Positions 41,126 to 51,487 are shown, counted from the first letter of the stretch. The stretch is DNA of 64,000 nt from an uncultured Litoreibacter sp. (GCA_947492995.1 CANLOU010000002.1:62001-126000), one strand, 5' to 3'. The notes: generated from the letters alone by a model not told the origin. Numbers and translations: made by a program.

Positions 41126-41650
41126 ATGATGACCTTGATGCGCCCCGTGGCCCCGCTTGTAGCTTGCACCTTTTTGATCGCCTGCGAAGGCGGGTTCCAG
41201 AACCCGTTCGACCAGTCCGAGACGCCAGCGCCAGTGATCGTCGAAGACGTGGCCGCTGATGCGCCGCTTGACGCAACCGGTGGCGCAATCGCAGGCGAGA
41301 CCGAAGTGGTCGAGGTCGGGGCAGGCGGCGCCAATGCCGAAACCCTGGACACCACAACCGAGGCCGAAAAAGCGGCCGCCACCAATGTCAGCGCGCCCGC
41401 CAGCGGGTTGCTGGGGGAAACGGTCGCGTCGCTGGGGGATCCGACCAAGCCGGGGTTCTGGCTGAAGACGCCCCTGGTGTCGGAGGAACGCGAAGGCCGC
41501 ATCGAACGCGAGGGCGGGGCCGTTGCGCAGGTGACGCTGCTGCCGCTGGATGGGCCCGATACGGGCGGCAGCCAGATTTCGCTGTCGGCGATGCGTGCGC
41601 TTGATATTTCGCTGACCGATCTGGCGACGTTGAAGGTCTATTCAAACTAG
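41126..41650 (+). CDS. hypothetical lipoprotein
   Basis: APLVACTFLIACEGGFQNPF lipobox. Confidence 0.6.
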   Translation: MMTLMRPVAPLVACTFLIACEGGFQNPFDQSETPAPVIVEDVAADAPLDATGGAIAGETEVVEVGAGGANAETLDTTTEAEKAAATNVSAPASGLLGETVASLGDPTKPGFWLKTPLVSEEREGRIEREGGAVAQVTLLPLDGPDTGGSQISLSAMRALDISLTDLATLKVYSN

Positions 41651-42322
41651 CTTGCGTGCCGCCTCTTTGGCCGCAAACGGCTTCAGCTTGTCGCCGTAAG
41701 CCCCCAGAAACGCTCGGGTTCTGTCGGGGTCATGCTTGGACAGCTCGCGCAGCCACCATGCCACGGCCTTCTGGATGAACCACTCATGGTCCTCTACCAA
41801 ACTGGCCGCCCAACCCAGCACCCGGTCGCGGGTCTCCAGATCAGCGGGCTTGGGATGGTTCTGCTTGGTCCAGGGCAAAGTCACAACCAGCGCCGCCCGG
41901 CGGATCCACATATGGTCAGATCGGTGCCAATGTTCGATTTCGTCAAGTCGGGCGGGCTGCCAAACGAGCCGTTTCTGCCCCGCCATGCAGGCGTGGTCTG
42001 CAATGGCCCATGCGTCAAAATCGGGGGCCCATGACATAATCAAATCCCAGGCCGATTGGTCGCTGGGGCGCAGCCGCGCCTGCGTCAGCAGCTTGGCCGC
42101 CAGAACGCGCGCCTCGTGGCCGTCCGTGGTCCAAAGGGCGCTGGCAAGCCGCACCCGGTCCTCGACATCCATCAAGGGCCGCCAGCTTTTGGCCAGCCCG
42201 TCCAGCTGGGGGTTGGCCACCCCCAGATAAGTCCTTGATGCTTTGTGATAAGCCGCCATTTCGGCGGCCTTGGTCGGGTTGCCCAACGCCTCTAGCTGCG
42301 CGATGGCGTCGGCGGGGGTCAT
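41642..42322 (-). CDS. DNA alkylation repair (AlkD-like) protein
   Basis: GVANPQLDGLAKSWR; DHMWIRRAALVVTLPWTKQ; EWFIQKAVAWWLRELSKHDP. Confidence 0.85.
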   Translation of the reverse strand: MTPADAIAQLEALGNPTKAAEMAAYHKASRTYLGVANPQLDGLAKSWRPLMDVEDRVRLASALWTTDGHEARVLAAKLLTQARLRPSDQSAWDLIMSWAPDFDAWAIADHACMAGQKRLVWQPARLDEIEHWHRSDHMWIRRAALVVTLPWTKQNHPKPADLETRDRVLGWAASLVEDHEWFIQKAVAWWLRELSKHDPDRTRAFLGAYGDKLKPFAAKEAARKLV

Positions 42323-44142
42323 TCCACCGTGACGGATTTGGCAAGGTTGCGCGGTTGGTCCACGTCGGTGCCTTTGGCGACTGCTGCGTGGTAGCTCAAA
42401 AGCTGCGCGGGGACGGCGTATAGAATGGGCGCAAGGAACGGCTCGCAGGTCGGCATCACAAGCGTTTGCCATACCCCGTCCGAGGCCTGTCTGGCCCCCT
42501 CAACATCCGTCACCAGCACCACTTTGCCTTCGCGGGCCATGACCTCCTGCATGTTCGAAATTGTCTTGTCGAACAAGGCGTCCATGGGGGCCAGAACCAC
42601 CACTGGCATCTTTTTGTCGATCAGGGCGATGGGTCCGTGTTTCAGTTCACCCGATGCATAACCTTCGGCGTGTATATAGCTGATTTCTTTTAGTTTTAAT
42701 GCACCTTCCAATGCCATCGGGTACATCGGGCCGCGGCCCAGATAGATGGCGTCGGTCGAGGCCGCGATTTTGCGCGCGGCGCTGCGGATTTTCGGTTCGA
42801 TCGCGAGGGCCTGATTGATAAGGCCGGGCATGTTGCGCAGGGCGTCCAGCTTCTCGGTCAGATCCGCCGCGCTGATCGTGCCGCGTTGCCGCGCCGCTTC
42901 CAAAGCCAATAAAACCAAGACGGTAAGCTGGCATGTGAAGGCTTTGGTCGAGGCCACGCCGATCTCGGTGCCGGCCAGAATTGGCAGGGCCAAATCGCTT
43001 TCGCGCGCAATCGAACTTTCCGGCACGTTGACCACCGACAGAACCTTTGCCGCGCGCTCGGAGGCGTAGCGCAGGGCGGCCAGCGTATCCGCCGTTTCGC
43101 CCGACTGGGACACAAACAGCGCGAATGACTTGTCCGAAATCGGCGGCTGGCGGTAGCGGTATTCCGAGGCAATATCGACCTCAACCGGCAGCCCGGCCAA
43201 TTGCTCGAACCAGTATTTGGCGACCTGGCAGGCGATGAAGGCGGTGCCGCAGGCCACCATGGTGATGCGGTCGCAGGCGGTGAAATCTATCTCGCCGCCG
43301 GGCAGGGTGATCGTGCCGCCCGACTTGCCCGCATAGGCGGCGATGGCGTCGGCCAGAACCACGGGCTGCTCCGCAATTTCCTTTGACATGAAATGCTTAT
43401 GCCCGCCCTTTTCGACCTGCGAGGCCTCCAGCTTGATCTTCTTGACCTTGCGGTTGGCGCGGCGGCTTGCGGCGTCGAAAATGTCGACGCTGGTACGGGT
43501 CAGGACGGCGCGGTCGCCTTCCTCCAGATAGGTGATGCGGTCGGTCATCGGGGCCAGCGCGATGGCATCCGAGCCCACGAACATTTCCCCGTCGCCATGC
43601 CCGATGGCCAGCGGCGAGCCCTTGCGGGCGGCGATCATCAAATCATCCTCGCCTTTGAACAGGAAGCACAGGGCAAATGCGCCCTCAAGGCGGGCAATGG
43701 TTTTCTCGGTCGCCTCTTGCGGGGTGGCGCCCTCGTCAAGGAAATGGCGGGCCAGCATCGCGACTGTTTCGGTGTCGGTGTCGGTTTCGAACTGCAGACC
43801 TTTGGTGGAAAGTTCGTCCCGTAACTCCTTGAAATTTTCGATAATTCCGTTGTGGACAACGGCCACAGAGCCGGATTGATGCGGATGCGCGTTGGCGGTG
43901 TTCGGCGCGCCATGCGTGGCCCAGCGCGTGTGCCCGATGCCCGACTTGCCCGCCAGTGGCTCATGCACCAACAGGTCGGACAGGTTGACCAGCTTGCCCA
44001 CCGCGCGGCGGCGGTCCAGCACGCCGTCATTCACGGTCGCAATGCCCGCGCTGTCATAGCCGCGATATTCCAAACGCTTGAGAGACTCCACCAACAAGGG
44101 GGCGACCTCATGCTTTCCAAGAACTCCAACAATCCCACACAT
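42319..44142 (-). CDS. glmS: glutamine--fructose-6-phosphate aminotransferase (isomerizing)
   Basis: MCGIVGVLGKHEVAPLLVESLKRLEYRGYDSAGIA; C-terminal PRNLAKSVTVE. Confidence 0.98.
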   Translation of the reverse strand: MCGIVGVLGKHEVAPLLVESLKRLEYRGYDSAGIATVNDGVLDRRRAVGKLVNLSDLLVHEPLAGKSGIGHTRWATHGAPNTANAHPHQSGSVAVVHNGIIENFKELRDELSTKGLQFETDTDTETVAMLARHFLDEGATPQEATEKTIARLEGAFALCFLFKGEDDLMIAARKGSPLAIGHGDGEMFVGSDAIALAPMTDRITYLEEGDRAVLTRTSVDIFDAASRRANRKVKKIKLEASQVEKGGHKHFMSKEIAEQPVVLADAIAAYAGKSGGTITLPGGEIDFTACDRITMVACGTAFIACQVAKYWFEQLAGLPVEVDIASEYRYRQPPISDKSFALFVSQSGETADTLAALRYASERAAKVLSVVNVPESSIARESDLALPILAGTEIGVASTKAFTCQLTVLVLLALEAARQRGTISAADLTEKLDALRNMPGLINQALAIEPKIRSAARKIAASTDAIYLGRGPMYPMALEGALKLKEISYIHAEGYASGELKHGPIALIDKKMPVVVLAPMDALFDKTISNMQEVMAREGKVVLVTDVEGARQASDGVWQTLVMPTCEPFLAPILYAVPAQLLSYHAAVAKGTDVDQPRNLAKSVTVE

Positions 44143-45483
44143 TTAGCTGTCTCTCTTCATCTTACGGGCGCGCAAAATCTGCATCAGCTTGCGGGCGAAT
44201 CCGGGTTTGTGAATGGTCTCGGCGCGGCCAATCGCCATCGCGCCGTCTGGCACGTCCTTGGTCACCACGGTGCCGGACGCGGTCATGCTTTCGCAGCCCA
44301 TTTTGACCGGGGCAACCAGCAAGGTGTTGGACCCGACAAAGGCGCGCGCGCCGATCTCGGTGCGATGCTTCATCACCCCGTCATAGTTGCAGGTGATGGT
44401 GCCCGCGCCGATATTTGCGGCCTCGCCCACGGCGGCGTCGCCGACATAGGACAGGTGGTTCACCTTCGCGCCTGTCGCGATGGTGGCATTCTTGATTTCC
44501 ACGAAGTTGCCGACCCGTGCGGAGGCCGCCAAATCGGCGCCTGGGCGCAACCGCGCAAACGGCCCGACCCGCGTATCAGGCCCGACATGGCAACCTTCCA
44601 GATGGCAAAACGCCCGAATTTCGGCACCTGTTTCCACCGTGACGCCCGCGCCAAACACCACCGACGGGCCGACCCAAACATCCGGCGCAAGCGCCGTGTC
44701 ATGGCTGAAATAGACGCTTGCGGGCTCCGCAAGGGTCACGCCATTTGTCATAGCCTCCAGCCGCGCCGCTTGTTGAAAGACGGCCTCGGCCTCGGCCAGT
44801 TGCACGCGGGAATTGATGCCCATCGTCTCTTCCTCGGCGCAGGTCACAACCGACGCGCGCAGCCCCTTCGAGGTCGCCCGCTCAACAACGTCCGTCAGGT
44901 AGTATTCGCCGCTGGCATTGTCGTTGCCAACGCCGGAAATCAGGTCAAACAACGTCGCGCAATCGGCTGATATGACGCCGGAATTGCACAGTGTGATGCT
45001 CAGCTCCGCGGGGGAGGCATCCTTCGCCTCCACAATCCGCGCCAGTGCGTCGCCCTCAACCACCAGCCGCCCGTATTTGGCAGGATCCGCGGCCTCAAAG
45101 CCCAGCACGGTGACATCCGCGTCGCTGTCGCTCATCTGCTGCAATGTCCCCGCCGAGATAAACGGCGTGTCGCCGTATAAAACGATCACTTGCCCCTCAA
45201 AGCCCGCCAGGGCGTCGCGCGCCTGGTCCACCGCGTGGCCCGTGCCCAGCTGTTCCGTCTGGCGCACGCAGACCGCGTCGGGGTCCAGTCGGGCAACGAC
45301 CGCCTCGACCGCCTCCGCCCCATGGCCCGTCACCACGACGGTCCGCGCGGGCGCCAGCGCCGCGCCGGATTTCATTGCATGCCCGATCAAGGGCAGGCCC
45401 GCCACGTCGTGCAGCACTTTGGGTTTGGAGGATTTCATTCTGCTGCCCATGCCTGCGGCCAGAATGACGAGTGCGGTTTGCAT
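44143..45483 (-). CDS. glmU: bifunctional UDP-N-acetylglucosamine pyrophosphorylase/glucosamine-1-phosphate N-acetyltransferase
   Basis: VILAAGMGSRMKSSKPKVLHDVAG; left-handed beta-helix C-terminal half. Confidence 0.96.
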   Translation of the reverse strand: MQTALVILAAGMGSRMKSSKPKVLHDVAGLPLIGHAMKSGAALAPARTVVVTGHGAEAVEAVVARLDPDAVCVRQTEQLGTGHAVDQARDALAGFEGQVIVLYGDTPFISAGTLQQMSDSDADVTVLGFEAADPAKYGRLVVEGDALARIVEAKDASPAELSITLCNSGVISADCATLFDLISGVGNDNASGEYYLTDVVERATSKGLRASVVTCAEEETMGINSRVQLAEAEAVFQQAARLEAMTNGVTLAEPASVYFSHDTALAPDVWVGPSVVFGAGVTVETGAEIRAFCHLEGCHVGPDTRVGPFARLRPGADLAASARVGNFVEIKNATIATGAKVNHLSYVGDAAVGEAANIGAGTITCNYDGVMKHRTEIGARAFVGSNTLLVAPVKMGCESMTASGTVVTKDVPDGAMAIGRAETIHKPGFARKLMQILRARKMKRDS

Positions 45484-45597
45484 TGTTGCTTTCCTTGTCT
45501 TTGTGCTCGTTCTACCTTCACCGCAGGGCAACGCAAGGGCGCGGCCCTCAAAACACGTTACGCCGCATTACAAGCGGGCGACCAAGAGGCAGGGCAC

Positions 45598-46263
45598 ATG
45601 CGCACCGTAGTTTTCGATTTGGACGGCACGTTGGCCGATACCAGCGGCGATCTGTTGGATGCGGCAAACGCCGTCTTCCGGGCGGCGGGGCATGGCGACG
45701 TTCTGGAGCATCCCCGCGACGCGGGCACGGCGCTGCGCGGCGGGCGGGCCATGCTGACGCTGGGCTACGAGCGGCTGGGGCTCGCGGTCACGCAAGACGA
45801 CATCGACGCGGGCTACCCGGTTTTGCTGCAGGCCTATGACGCGCAAATCAACGACAAAACCACGCTCTACGATGGCGCGCGGGCGGTGGTCACGCGGCTG
45901 AAGCTGGCGGGCTACAAGGTGGCCATTTGCACCAACAAGCCGATCGCGCTGGCCGAAAAGCTGCTGAAAGAGATGGCGTTTTACGACGTGTTCGACGCGG
46001 TGGTCGGCGCCAAAACGCTGCCCGTCAGCAAGCCGAACCCCGAGCCGTATATTCTGGCGGTCAAGCTGGCGGGGGGCGACGTGGAGCAATCGGTGCTGAT
46101 CGGGGACACGGCCACCGACCGCAAGACCTCGACGGCGGCGGATGCCAAAAGCATCCTCGTCACCTTCAGCCCGGCGGGGCAATCGGTCAAAGAGCTGTTC
46201 CCCGACGACACAATCGACCATTTCGACGAGCTGGACGCCGCCGTGGCCAAGCTGATCGGCTGA
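45598..46263 (+). CDS. gph: HAD hydrolase, phosphoglycolate phosphatase-like
   Basis: MRTVVFDLDGTLADTSGDLLDAANA; VLIGDTATDRKTSTAADAKS. Confidence 0.85.
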   Translation: MRTVVFDLDGTLADTSGDLLDAANAVFRAAGHGDVLEHPRDAGTALRGGRAMLTLGYERLGLAVTQDDIDAGYPVLLQAYDAQINDKTTLYDGARAVVTRLKLAGYKVAICTNKPIALAEKLLKEMAFYDVFDAVVGAKTLPVSKPNPEPYILAVKLAGGDVEQSVLIGDTATDRKTSTAADAKSILVTFSPAGQSVKELFPDDTIDHFDELDAAVAKLIG

Positions 46264-46291
46264 AGCGCCCCCACACATGTCTGGCGCAATA

Positions 46292-46312
46292 CGAATTTTC
46301 GACGAAAATTCG
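46292..46312. repeat. AT-rich 9-3-9 hairpin
   Basis: cgaattttc-gac-gaaaattcg. Confidence 0.6.
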
Positions 46313-46453
46313 GGCGCCCGTGGCGGGGCTGGGGTTTCACATTTCCGAAATGCCGCGTGTTGGGCGGCCAAAAAGGGCGCTTTGCGGCGTCGCCGCGCGT
46401 TGACGCCCGCGCGCGGCGGCCCCACCATTGCGCCCAACAAAAGGACGCGCGCC

Positions 46454-47662
46454 ATGCAAGAAAAGTTCACCGGATCCTTCACCCAGCAAGAGCCGATCCC
46501 CGATGCGGGGATCAAGGCTGCAATGGACGTGCTGCACCATGGCCGCCTGCACCGCTACAACGTCGCCGAAGGCGAGCTGGGCGAAACCGCGCTGCTGGAG
46601 CAGGAATTCGCTGCGCTAACGGGGGCAAAATACGCGCTCGCCGTGGCCTCTGGCGGCTACGCGATGGGCTGCGCCATGCGCGCGGTTGGCGTCAAGGCGG
46701 GCGACAAGGTGCTGTCAAACGGCTTCACGCTGGCTCCGGTGCCGGGCGCCATTGCCTCGCTTGGCGCCGAACCGGTCTTTGTGGAGGTCACCGACAGCCT
46801 GACCATCGACCTGCAAGACTTGCAGGCCAAAATCGCAACCTCCGGCGCCAAAACCCTGCTGCTCAGCCATATGCGCGGGCATCTTGTGGATATGGATGCG
46901 CTGATGGCGATCTGCGACGCGGCAGGGGTGCAGGTGATCGAGGACTGCGCCCACACCATGGGCGCGTCATGGCGCGGCACCCATTCGGGGCGGCACGGCG
47001 TGGTTGGCTGCTATTCGTGCCAGACCTACAAACACATCAATTCCGGCGAGGGCGGGTTTTTGGTCTCTGACGATGACGCGGTCATGGCCCGCGCCATAAT
47101 GCTCTCCGGCAGCTACATGCTGTATGAGCGCCACGCCGCAAGCCCGCCTGCGGCGGTGTTTGAGCGGGTGAAATACGACACGCCCAACATCTCGGGCCGG
47201 ATGGACAATCTGCGCGCCGCCATCCTGCGCCCGCAGCTGACCACGCTTGATGCGCAGGTCGACAAATGGAATGCCCGCTACAAAGCCGTCGAGGACGGCC
47301 TGCGCAACTGCCCTGGCCTGCACGTGATCGACCGCGCGCCCGAGGGGCGCTTTGTGGGATCGTCCATCCAGTTCCGTCTGCCGGGCTATGCGCCCGCCCA
47401 GATCGAGGGCTTCGTGCAAGGCTGCGCGGGCAGGGGGGTCGAGCTGAAATGGTTCGGCGCAGCCGAACCCAAAGCCTTCACCTCCCGCTATGACAGCTGG
47501 CGGTATGCGCAAAAGCAGGCGCTGCCGGAAACCGACCGCATTCTTGCGGGTCTCATCGACATGCGCCTGCCGCTGACCTTCAGCGAGCACGATTGCAAAA
47601 CCATCGCCCGTATCATCACGGACGAAGCCCTGACCCTGTCGCAAACAGTGGCTGTGGAGTAA
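46454..47662 (+). CDS. DegT/DnrJ/EryC1/StrS family aminotransferase
   Basis: YALAVASGGYAMGCAMRAVGVKAGDKVLSNGFTLAPVPGAI; EDCAHTMGASWRG; KHINSGEGGFLVS. Confidence 0.87.
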   Translation: MQEKFTGSFTQQEPIPDAGIKAAMDVLHHGRLHRYNVAEGELGETALLEQEFAALTGAKYALAVASGGYAMGCAMRAVGVKAGDKVLSNGFTLAPVPGAIASLGAEPVFVEVTDSLTIDLQDLQAKIATSGAKTLLLSHMRGHLVDMDALMAICDAAGVQVIEDCAHTMGASWRGTHSGRHGVVGCYSCQTYKHINSGEGGFLVSDDDAVMARAIMLSGSYMLYERHAASPPAAVFERVKYDTPNISGRMDNLRAAILRPQLTTLDAQVDKWNARYKAVEDGLRNCPGLHVIDRAPEGRFVGSSIQFRLPGYAPAQIEGFVQGCAGRGVELKWFGAAEPKAFTSRYDSWRYAQKQALPETDRILAGLIDMRLPLTFSEHDCKTIARIITDEALTLSQTVAVE

Positions 47663-47684
47663 AATTTTTCGATCGAAAAATTTT
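47661..47684. terminator. 24-bp perfect AT-rich palindrome after the DegT gene
   Basis: aaaatttttcgatcgaaaaatttt, between convergent genes. Confidence 0.7.
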
Positions 47685-47695
47685 GCCGCCCGCCC

Positions 47696-48433
47696 TTATC
47701 TGGCGATGCGCTCCGGAAACGCCACCACATTGCCTGTGCCAATCCGCGACGACCGCTGCGCGGGCGGGGCCAGCCCCCGCGACCGCGTCGCCATGCGCGT
47801 GGGCGCGCTTGCGCGCACCCCGTCTGCGGGACCGGCTGCAAGATGTGACAGAACCGCCGCGGCGCCGTTGCGGGCGGCGGTCAGGCCGCCAGCGAAGGTG
47901 CCCGAGCCCGGAAAGACCGGGGTGCCGCTGAAGATCGTGCGGGGCCGCGCCAGCGCCTTGCGCCCGTGGCTGACCTGTTGGGCGGCAAGATAGGTGCGGT
48001 TGTGCTCTTCGATCACCCGCTTCAAATCGCCCGGCGCATAGGTATGCGCGTCGGCCAACCCCATGGCGCGGGCGCATAGCTTGGAGCAGAACCAACGGTC
48101 CGCCGTGTGGCGGCGCAAATTGATGAACTGCGTCATCAGCAGCCCCCAATAGTCGTAGCCTTGGCCAATCAGGCGCTGCGCGCGTTCGAACGTGTCGGCG
48201 GGCGCCCAGGGCACGGGCACGAACTCGTAAGCGCCTTCGCGGAAGGTGATGTCACGCATGTAGACGCCGCCGTATTTTCCGGCGGCCGAGATGCAGCGAT
48301 GGGTTTCTCCGGGAAGGGGCGGCAGGTCACTCAAAAATAATTCACAATGCGAAAACTCCGAGCGCGTGACGCGCTGCACCAGAGTGTCGCTCAAAAACCG
48401 GCCCTCACCCCGGTAAAAGGCAAGGTATATCAT
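47696..48433 (-). CDS. hypothetical, possible permuted NlpC/P60-like (YiiX-type) cysteine peptidase fold
   Basis: EFSHCELFLSD ... GYDYWGLLMTQF ... WFCSKLCARAMGL. Confidence 0.5.
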   Translation of the reverse strand: MIYLAFYRGEGRFLSDTLVQRVTRSEFSHCELFLSDLPPLPGETHRCISAAGKYGGVYMRDITFREGAYEFVPVPWAPADTFERAQRLIGQGYDYWGLLMTQFINLRRHTADRWFCSKLCARAMGLADAHTYAPGDLKRVIEEHNRTYLAAQQVSHGRKALARPRTIFSGTPVFPGSGTFAGGLTAARNGAAAVLSHLAAGPADGVRASAPTRMATRSRGLAPPAQRSSRIGTGNVVAFPERIAR

Positions 48434-48774
48434 GATCGTTTCGTCGTCCCAGGTGTTAATGTGTCAAAAATGGGGCAGTTGGCATCTGCAGGCAAGAAAA
48501 AACTAAGAAATTGTTAAGGTTACGGGGTTTAGTGGGCACAGGGGCGCGCCTTATTTTGGTCATATTCTAGCGGAAGACGCCTTGCTATTGGGCGCATCCG
48601 CACAGGTGACGTGCGCGGAAGGCTTATTTTGTTGGCCCATCCGGCAATGTCTTTGAAAAGGTTGAAAAATTAACCTTTTCGATTTCTTGAAAATGATTTC
48701 ATTGAATTGGTTAACTGGTTAACGCCTTTTTTGCCTGAACAGGGGCCATGCCGGTCGATAAACTGACATTACGA

Positions 48775-48817
48775 TTGACCCGATGGGGGATTCGTATGTT
48801 ATATGAACGTATGTTCA
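48775..48817 (+). promoter_or_regulatory. candidate liu operon promoter with dyad TGAACgtatGTTCA
   Basis: TTGACC, ~18 nt, TTATAT, then tgaac-gtat-gttca at 48804-48817, 32 nt before the ivd ATG. Confidence 0.4.
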
Positions 48818-48849
48818 ATTAACTCAAAACACAGCCGGAGCCAACCGCC

Positions 48850-50013
48850 ATGTTCACAGCCTCAATGACGTTTGATCTGGGCGAAGACGTCAACGCGTTG
48901 CGCGACATGGTGCACCGCTGGGCGCAGGACCGCGTGGCCCCCATGGCCGCCGAGATCGACAAAACCAACGCGTTCCCCCCGGAGCTGTGGACCGAGATGG
49001 GCGAGCTTGGCCTTTTGGGCATCACGGTTGACGAGCAATATGGCGGCGCGGGCATGTCCTACCTCGCCCATGTCATCGCCGTCGAAGAAATCGCCCGCGC
49101 CTCCGCCTCCGTGTCGCTCAGCTACGGGGCGCATTCCAACCTCTGCGTCAACCAGATCAAGCTGAACGGCACCGAGGCGCAGAAACAGCATTACCTGCCC
49201 AAGCTGATCTCGGGCGAACATGTCGGCGCGCTGGCCATGTCCGAGGCAGGCGCAGGCTCCGACGTCGTGTCGATGAAGCTGCGGGCCGAAAAGCGCAACG
49301 ACCATTTCCGGCTGAACGGCACCAAATACTGGATCACCAACGGCCCCGACGCCGCCACCCTCGTGGTCTACGCCAAGACCGACCCCGATGCGGGCAGCAA
49401 GGGGATCACCGCGTTTCTGGTTGAAAAATCCATGGCAGGCTTCTCCACCTCGCCGCATTTCGACAAGCTGGGCATGCGCGGCTCCAACACCGCCGAGCTC
49501 ATCTTCGAGGATGTCGAAATCCCCTTCGAAAACATCCTCGGCGAGGAGGGCCGCGGCACTCGCGTCCTGATGTCCGGCCTCGACTATGAGCGCGTGGTGC
49601 TGGCAGGCATCGGCACCGGCATCATGGCCGCCTGCATGGACGCGATCATGCCCTACATGGCGGAGCGCCGCCAGTTCGGCCAGCCCATCGGCAGTTTCCA
49701 GTTGATGCAGGGCAAAATCGCCGACATGTACACCGCCATGAACACCGCGCGCGCCTATGTCTACGAGGTCGCCAAGGCCTGCGACGCAGGCACCGTCACC
49801 CGTCAGGATGCCGCCGCCTGCTGCCTTTATGCGTCCGAGCAGGCCATGACCCAGGCCCACCAGGCCGTGCAAGCCATGGGCGGCGCGGGCTTTCTGAACG
49901 ACGCCCCCGTCGCACGCCTGTTCCGCGACGCCAAGCTGATGGAGATCGGCGCAGGCACGTCCGAGATCCGCCGCATGCTGGTGGGTCGCGAATTGGTGGG
50001 GGCGATGGGGTGA
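48850..50013 (+). CDS. ivd: isovaleryl-CoA dehydrogenase
   Basis: Acyl-CoA dehydrogenase family ([44 protein letters not shown]); co-located with mccB, mccA, mvaB and an enoyl-CoA hydratase. Confidence 0.95.
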   Translation: MFTASMTFDLGEDVNALRDMVHRWAQDRVAPMAAEIDKTNAFPPELWTEMGELGLLGITVDEQYGGAGMSYLAHVIAVEEIARASASVSLSYGAHSNLCVNQIKLNGTEAQKQHYLPKLISGEHVGALAMSEAGAGSDVVSMKLRAEKRNDHFRLNGTKYWITNGPDAATLVVYAKTDPDAGSKGITAFLVEKSMAGFSTSPHFDKLGMRGSNTAELIFEDVEIPFENILGEEGRGTRVLMSGLDYERVVLAGIGTGIMAACMDAIMPYMAERRQFGQPIGSFQLMQGKIADMYTAMNTARAYVYEVAKACDAGTVTRQDAAACCLYASEQAMTQAHQAVQAMGGAGFLNDAPVARLFRDAKLMEIGAGTSEIRRMLVGRELVGAMG

Positions 50014-50627
50014 AGGCCGGGGATCGAAGCTCTCAATACCTAGATCTGCTGGGGCTGTCCGCTGACAATGTGACCGAGAACATAGCCGAACTCGTGTCTG
50101 ACCGAACTGATGACGAACATAAGATCCGCTCATCAATCTTGGATATTCATTTTACCACTGAATTTGAGCTTAAGCGCTTTCTTTACCATTCTTTGCGGAG
50201 CACTATCTCGTTTGCCGATAAGTCTGATCGGGATACGAAAGCCGCAAAACTCAATAGATCAGTCTCCAAGCTGTCGATGGGTGGTGTGTTGAGCCTGTTG
50301 GAAGCGGGCTTAAGGGATCCCACGTGGGCCGCTCTTGAATTTGCGTGGTCGATCAATGGGACGCGGAACAAACTAGCTCACAAAAGCGACCTTAAAGAGG
50401 TGTTGTATAAAGGACGGTCTCCATTTTTAGAGCCCGATTGCCTCGCCCAAATGTACATTGACCTTTGGGACGCGAGCCAGAGCTTTGCAAAGGCGTTTGA
50501 GTTCAAAATCGAAATGCCGCTTGTCATGGCACGATATTACCACGCGGTTGCTGAGATTTATGAGACGAAGTACGGACCTCTGAGCAAAGAGGAACGACCT
50601 TCTATTCCGGACTACCCAGAATGGTGA
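50010..50627 (+). CDS. hypothetical protein with HEPN-like Rx4H motif (RNKLAH)
   Basis: GTG start overlapping the ivd stop (GTGA); visibly lower GC than neighbours; [21 protein letters not shown]. Confidence 0.6.
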   Translation: MKAGDRSSQYLDLLGLSADNVTENIAELVSDRTDDEHKIRSSILDIHFTTEFELKRFLYHSLRSTISFADKSDRDTKAAKLNRSVSKLSMGGVLSLLEAGLRDPTWAALEFAWSINGTRNKLAHKSDLKEVLYKGRSPFLEPDCLAQMYIDLWDASQSFAKAFEFKIEMPLVMARYYHAVAEIYETKYGPLSKEERPSIPDYPEW

Positions 50628-50977
50628 CCCGCCTCCGCCCCCTCCACTACGCGGTCATCACGCTGCTCGCGCTCTTCGCGCTGCTGGCTGCCGCGCAATA
50701 CCAACGGGCCAGCCTGAAGATCACGGAAACCCAAATCATCGAGACCTACGCGTCTCAATATCTGGCCGCAGCGCCCCAAGGCGCAAAACTGACCGACTGC
50801 CGCGCCAAACCGGGGCAAAATACGGCCACCCGCATGGTTGTCATTTGCGGCCCCGACCGCTTTGATGCGGCGCGACATTATGAATTTCACGTGGACCCGC
50901 TGGGCCGCCTGATCGTCAAACACGGGCCCGGTGACTGGGCCACGCAGGACCCCGTCGCCGGACGCGACAAGGCCTGA
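50624..50977 (+). CDS. hypothetical membrane-anchored protein
   Basis: N-terminal TM segment LHYAVITLLALFALLAAAQY; ORF overlaps the upstream gene; GTG start assumed. Confidence 0.6.
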   Translation: MTRLRPLHYAVITLLALFALLAAAQYQRASLKITETQIIETYASQYLAAAPQGAKLTDCRAKPGQNTATRMVVICGPDRFDAARHYEFHVDPLGRLIVKHGPGDWATQDPVAGRDKA

Positions 50978-50978
50978 C

Positions 50979-51485
50979 ATGCAAGGACACAAGATGCTGA
51001 AACCCACCCTGATCGCGGCGCTGAGCGCCCTGACATTCACCGCCCTCGCGCAGGCTGCTGAGCCACTCATCGCCGAGGACAAGGTCCTTGTGCTGGGCTG
51101 CCTTGAGCAGATTGAACAAGGCACCACCTGGCGGCAATGCGTGAACCTGATGTTCGAGCCATGTGCTGCGCAAACGCCGGGCACCGACGGCCATGTCGCG
51201 TGCCTGAACGGTGTGCGTGGCGAGTGGTCCGAGACAGTGCAAACGCTGCAGGTCGAGGTGATGGACGCCGTCACCCTCACAGGGCAGTCGCAAATCAGCG
51301 ATCTGATGGACCTCTGGAGCAAATTCGTCGTGCAGAAATGCAACGAGGTCGCCATCGCCAAGCCCACCGGGGCCGAAAGCGCCCGTCTGGGCTGCGAAAT
51401 CAGTGAATTCGCGGGGCTTGCAGACGAGTTCGCCGCCTGCCTCGAAGGCCGCTCTACCGCTGATTATTGTGAAATTAAGGAGTAA
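50979..51485 (+). CDS. hypothetical exported cysteine-containing protein (possibly LprI/DUF1311-like)
   Basis: Signal peptide; GTDGHVACLNGVRGEWSETVQTL ... RLGCEISEFAGLADEF. Confidence 0.55.
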   Translation: MQGHKMLKPTLIAALSALTFTALAQAAEPLIAEDKVLVLGCLEQIEQGTTWRQCVNLMFEPCAAQTPGTDGHVACLNGVRGEWSETVQTLQVEVMDAVTLTGQSQISDLMDLWSKFVVQKCNEVAIAKPTGAESARLGCEISEFAGLADEFAACLEGRSTADYCEIKE

Positions 51486-51487
51486 CG

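Noticed and set aside
48862-50136. 424-aa minus-strand ORF opposite ivd
   Set aside because: Antisense mirror of a conserved acyl-CoA dehydrogenase.
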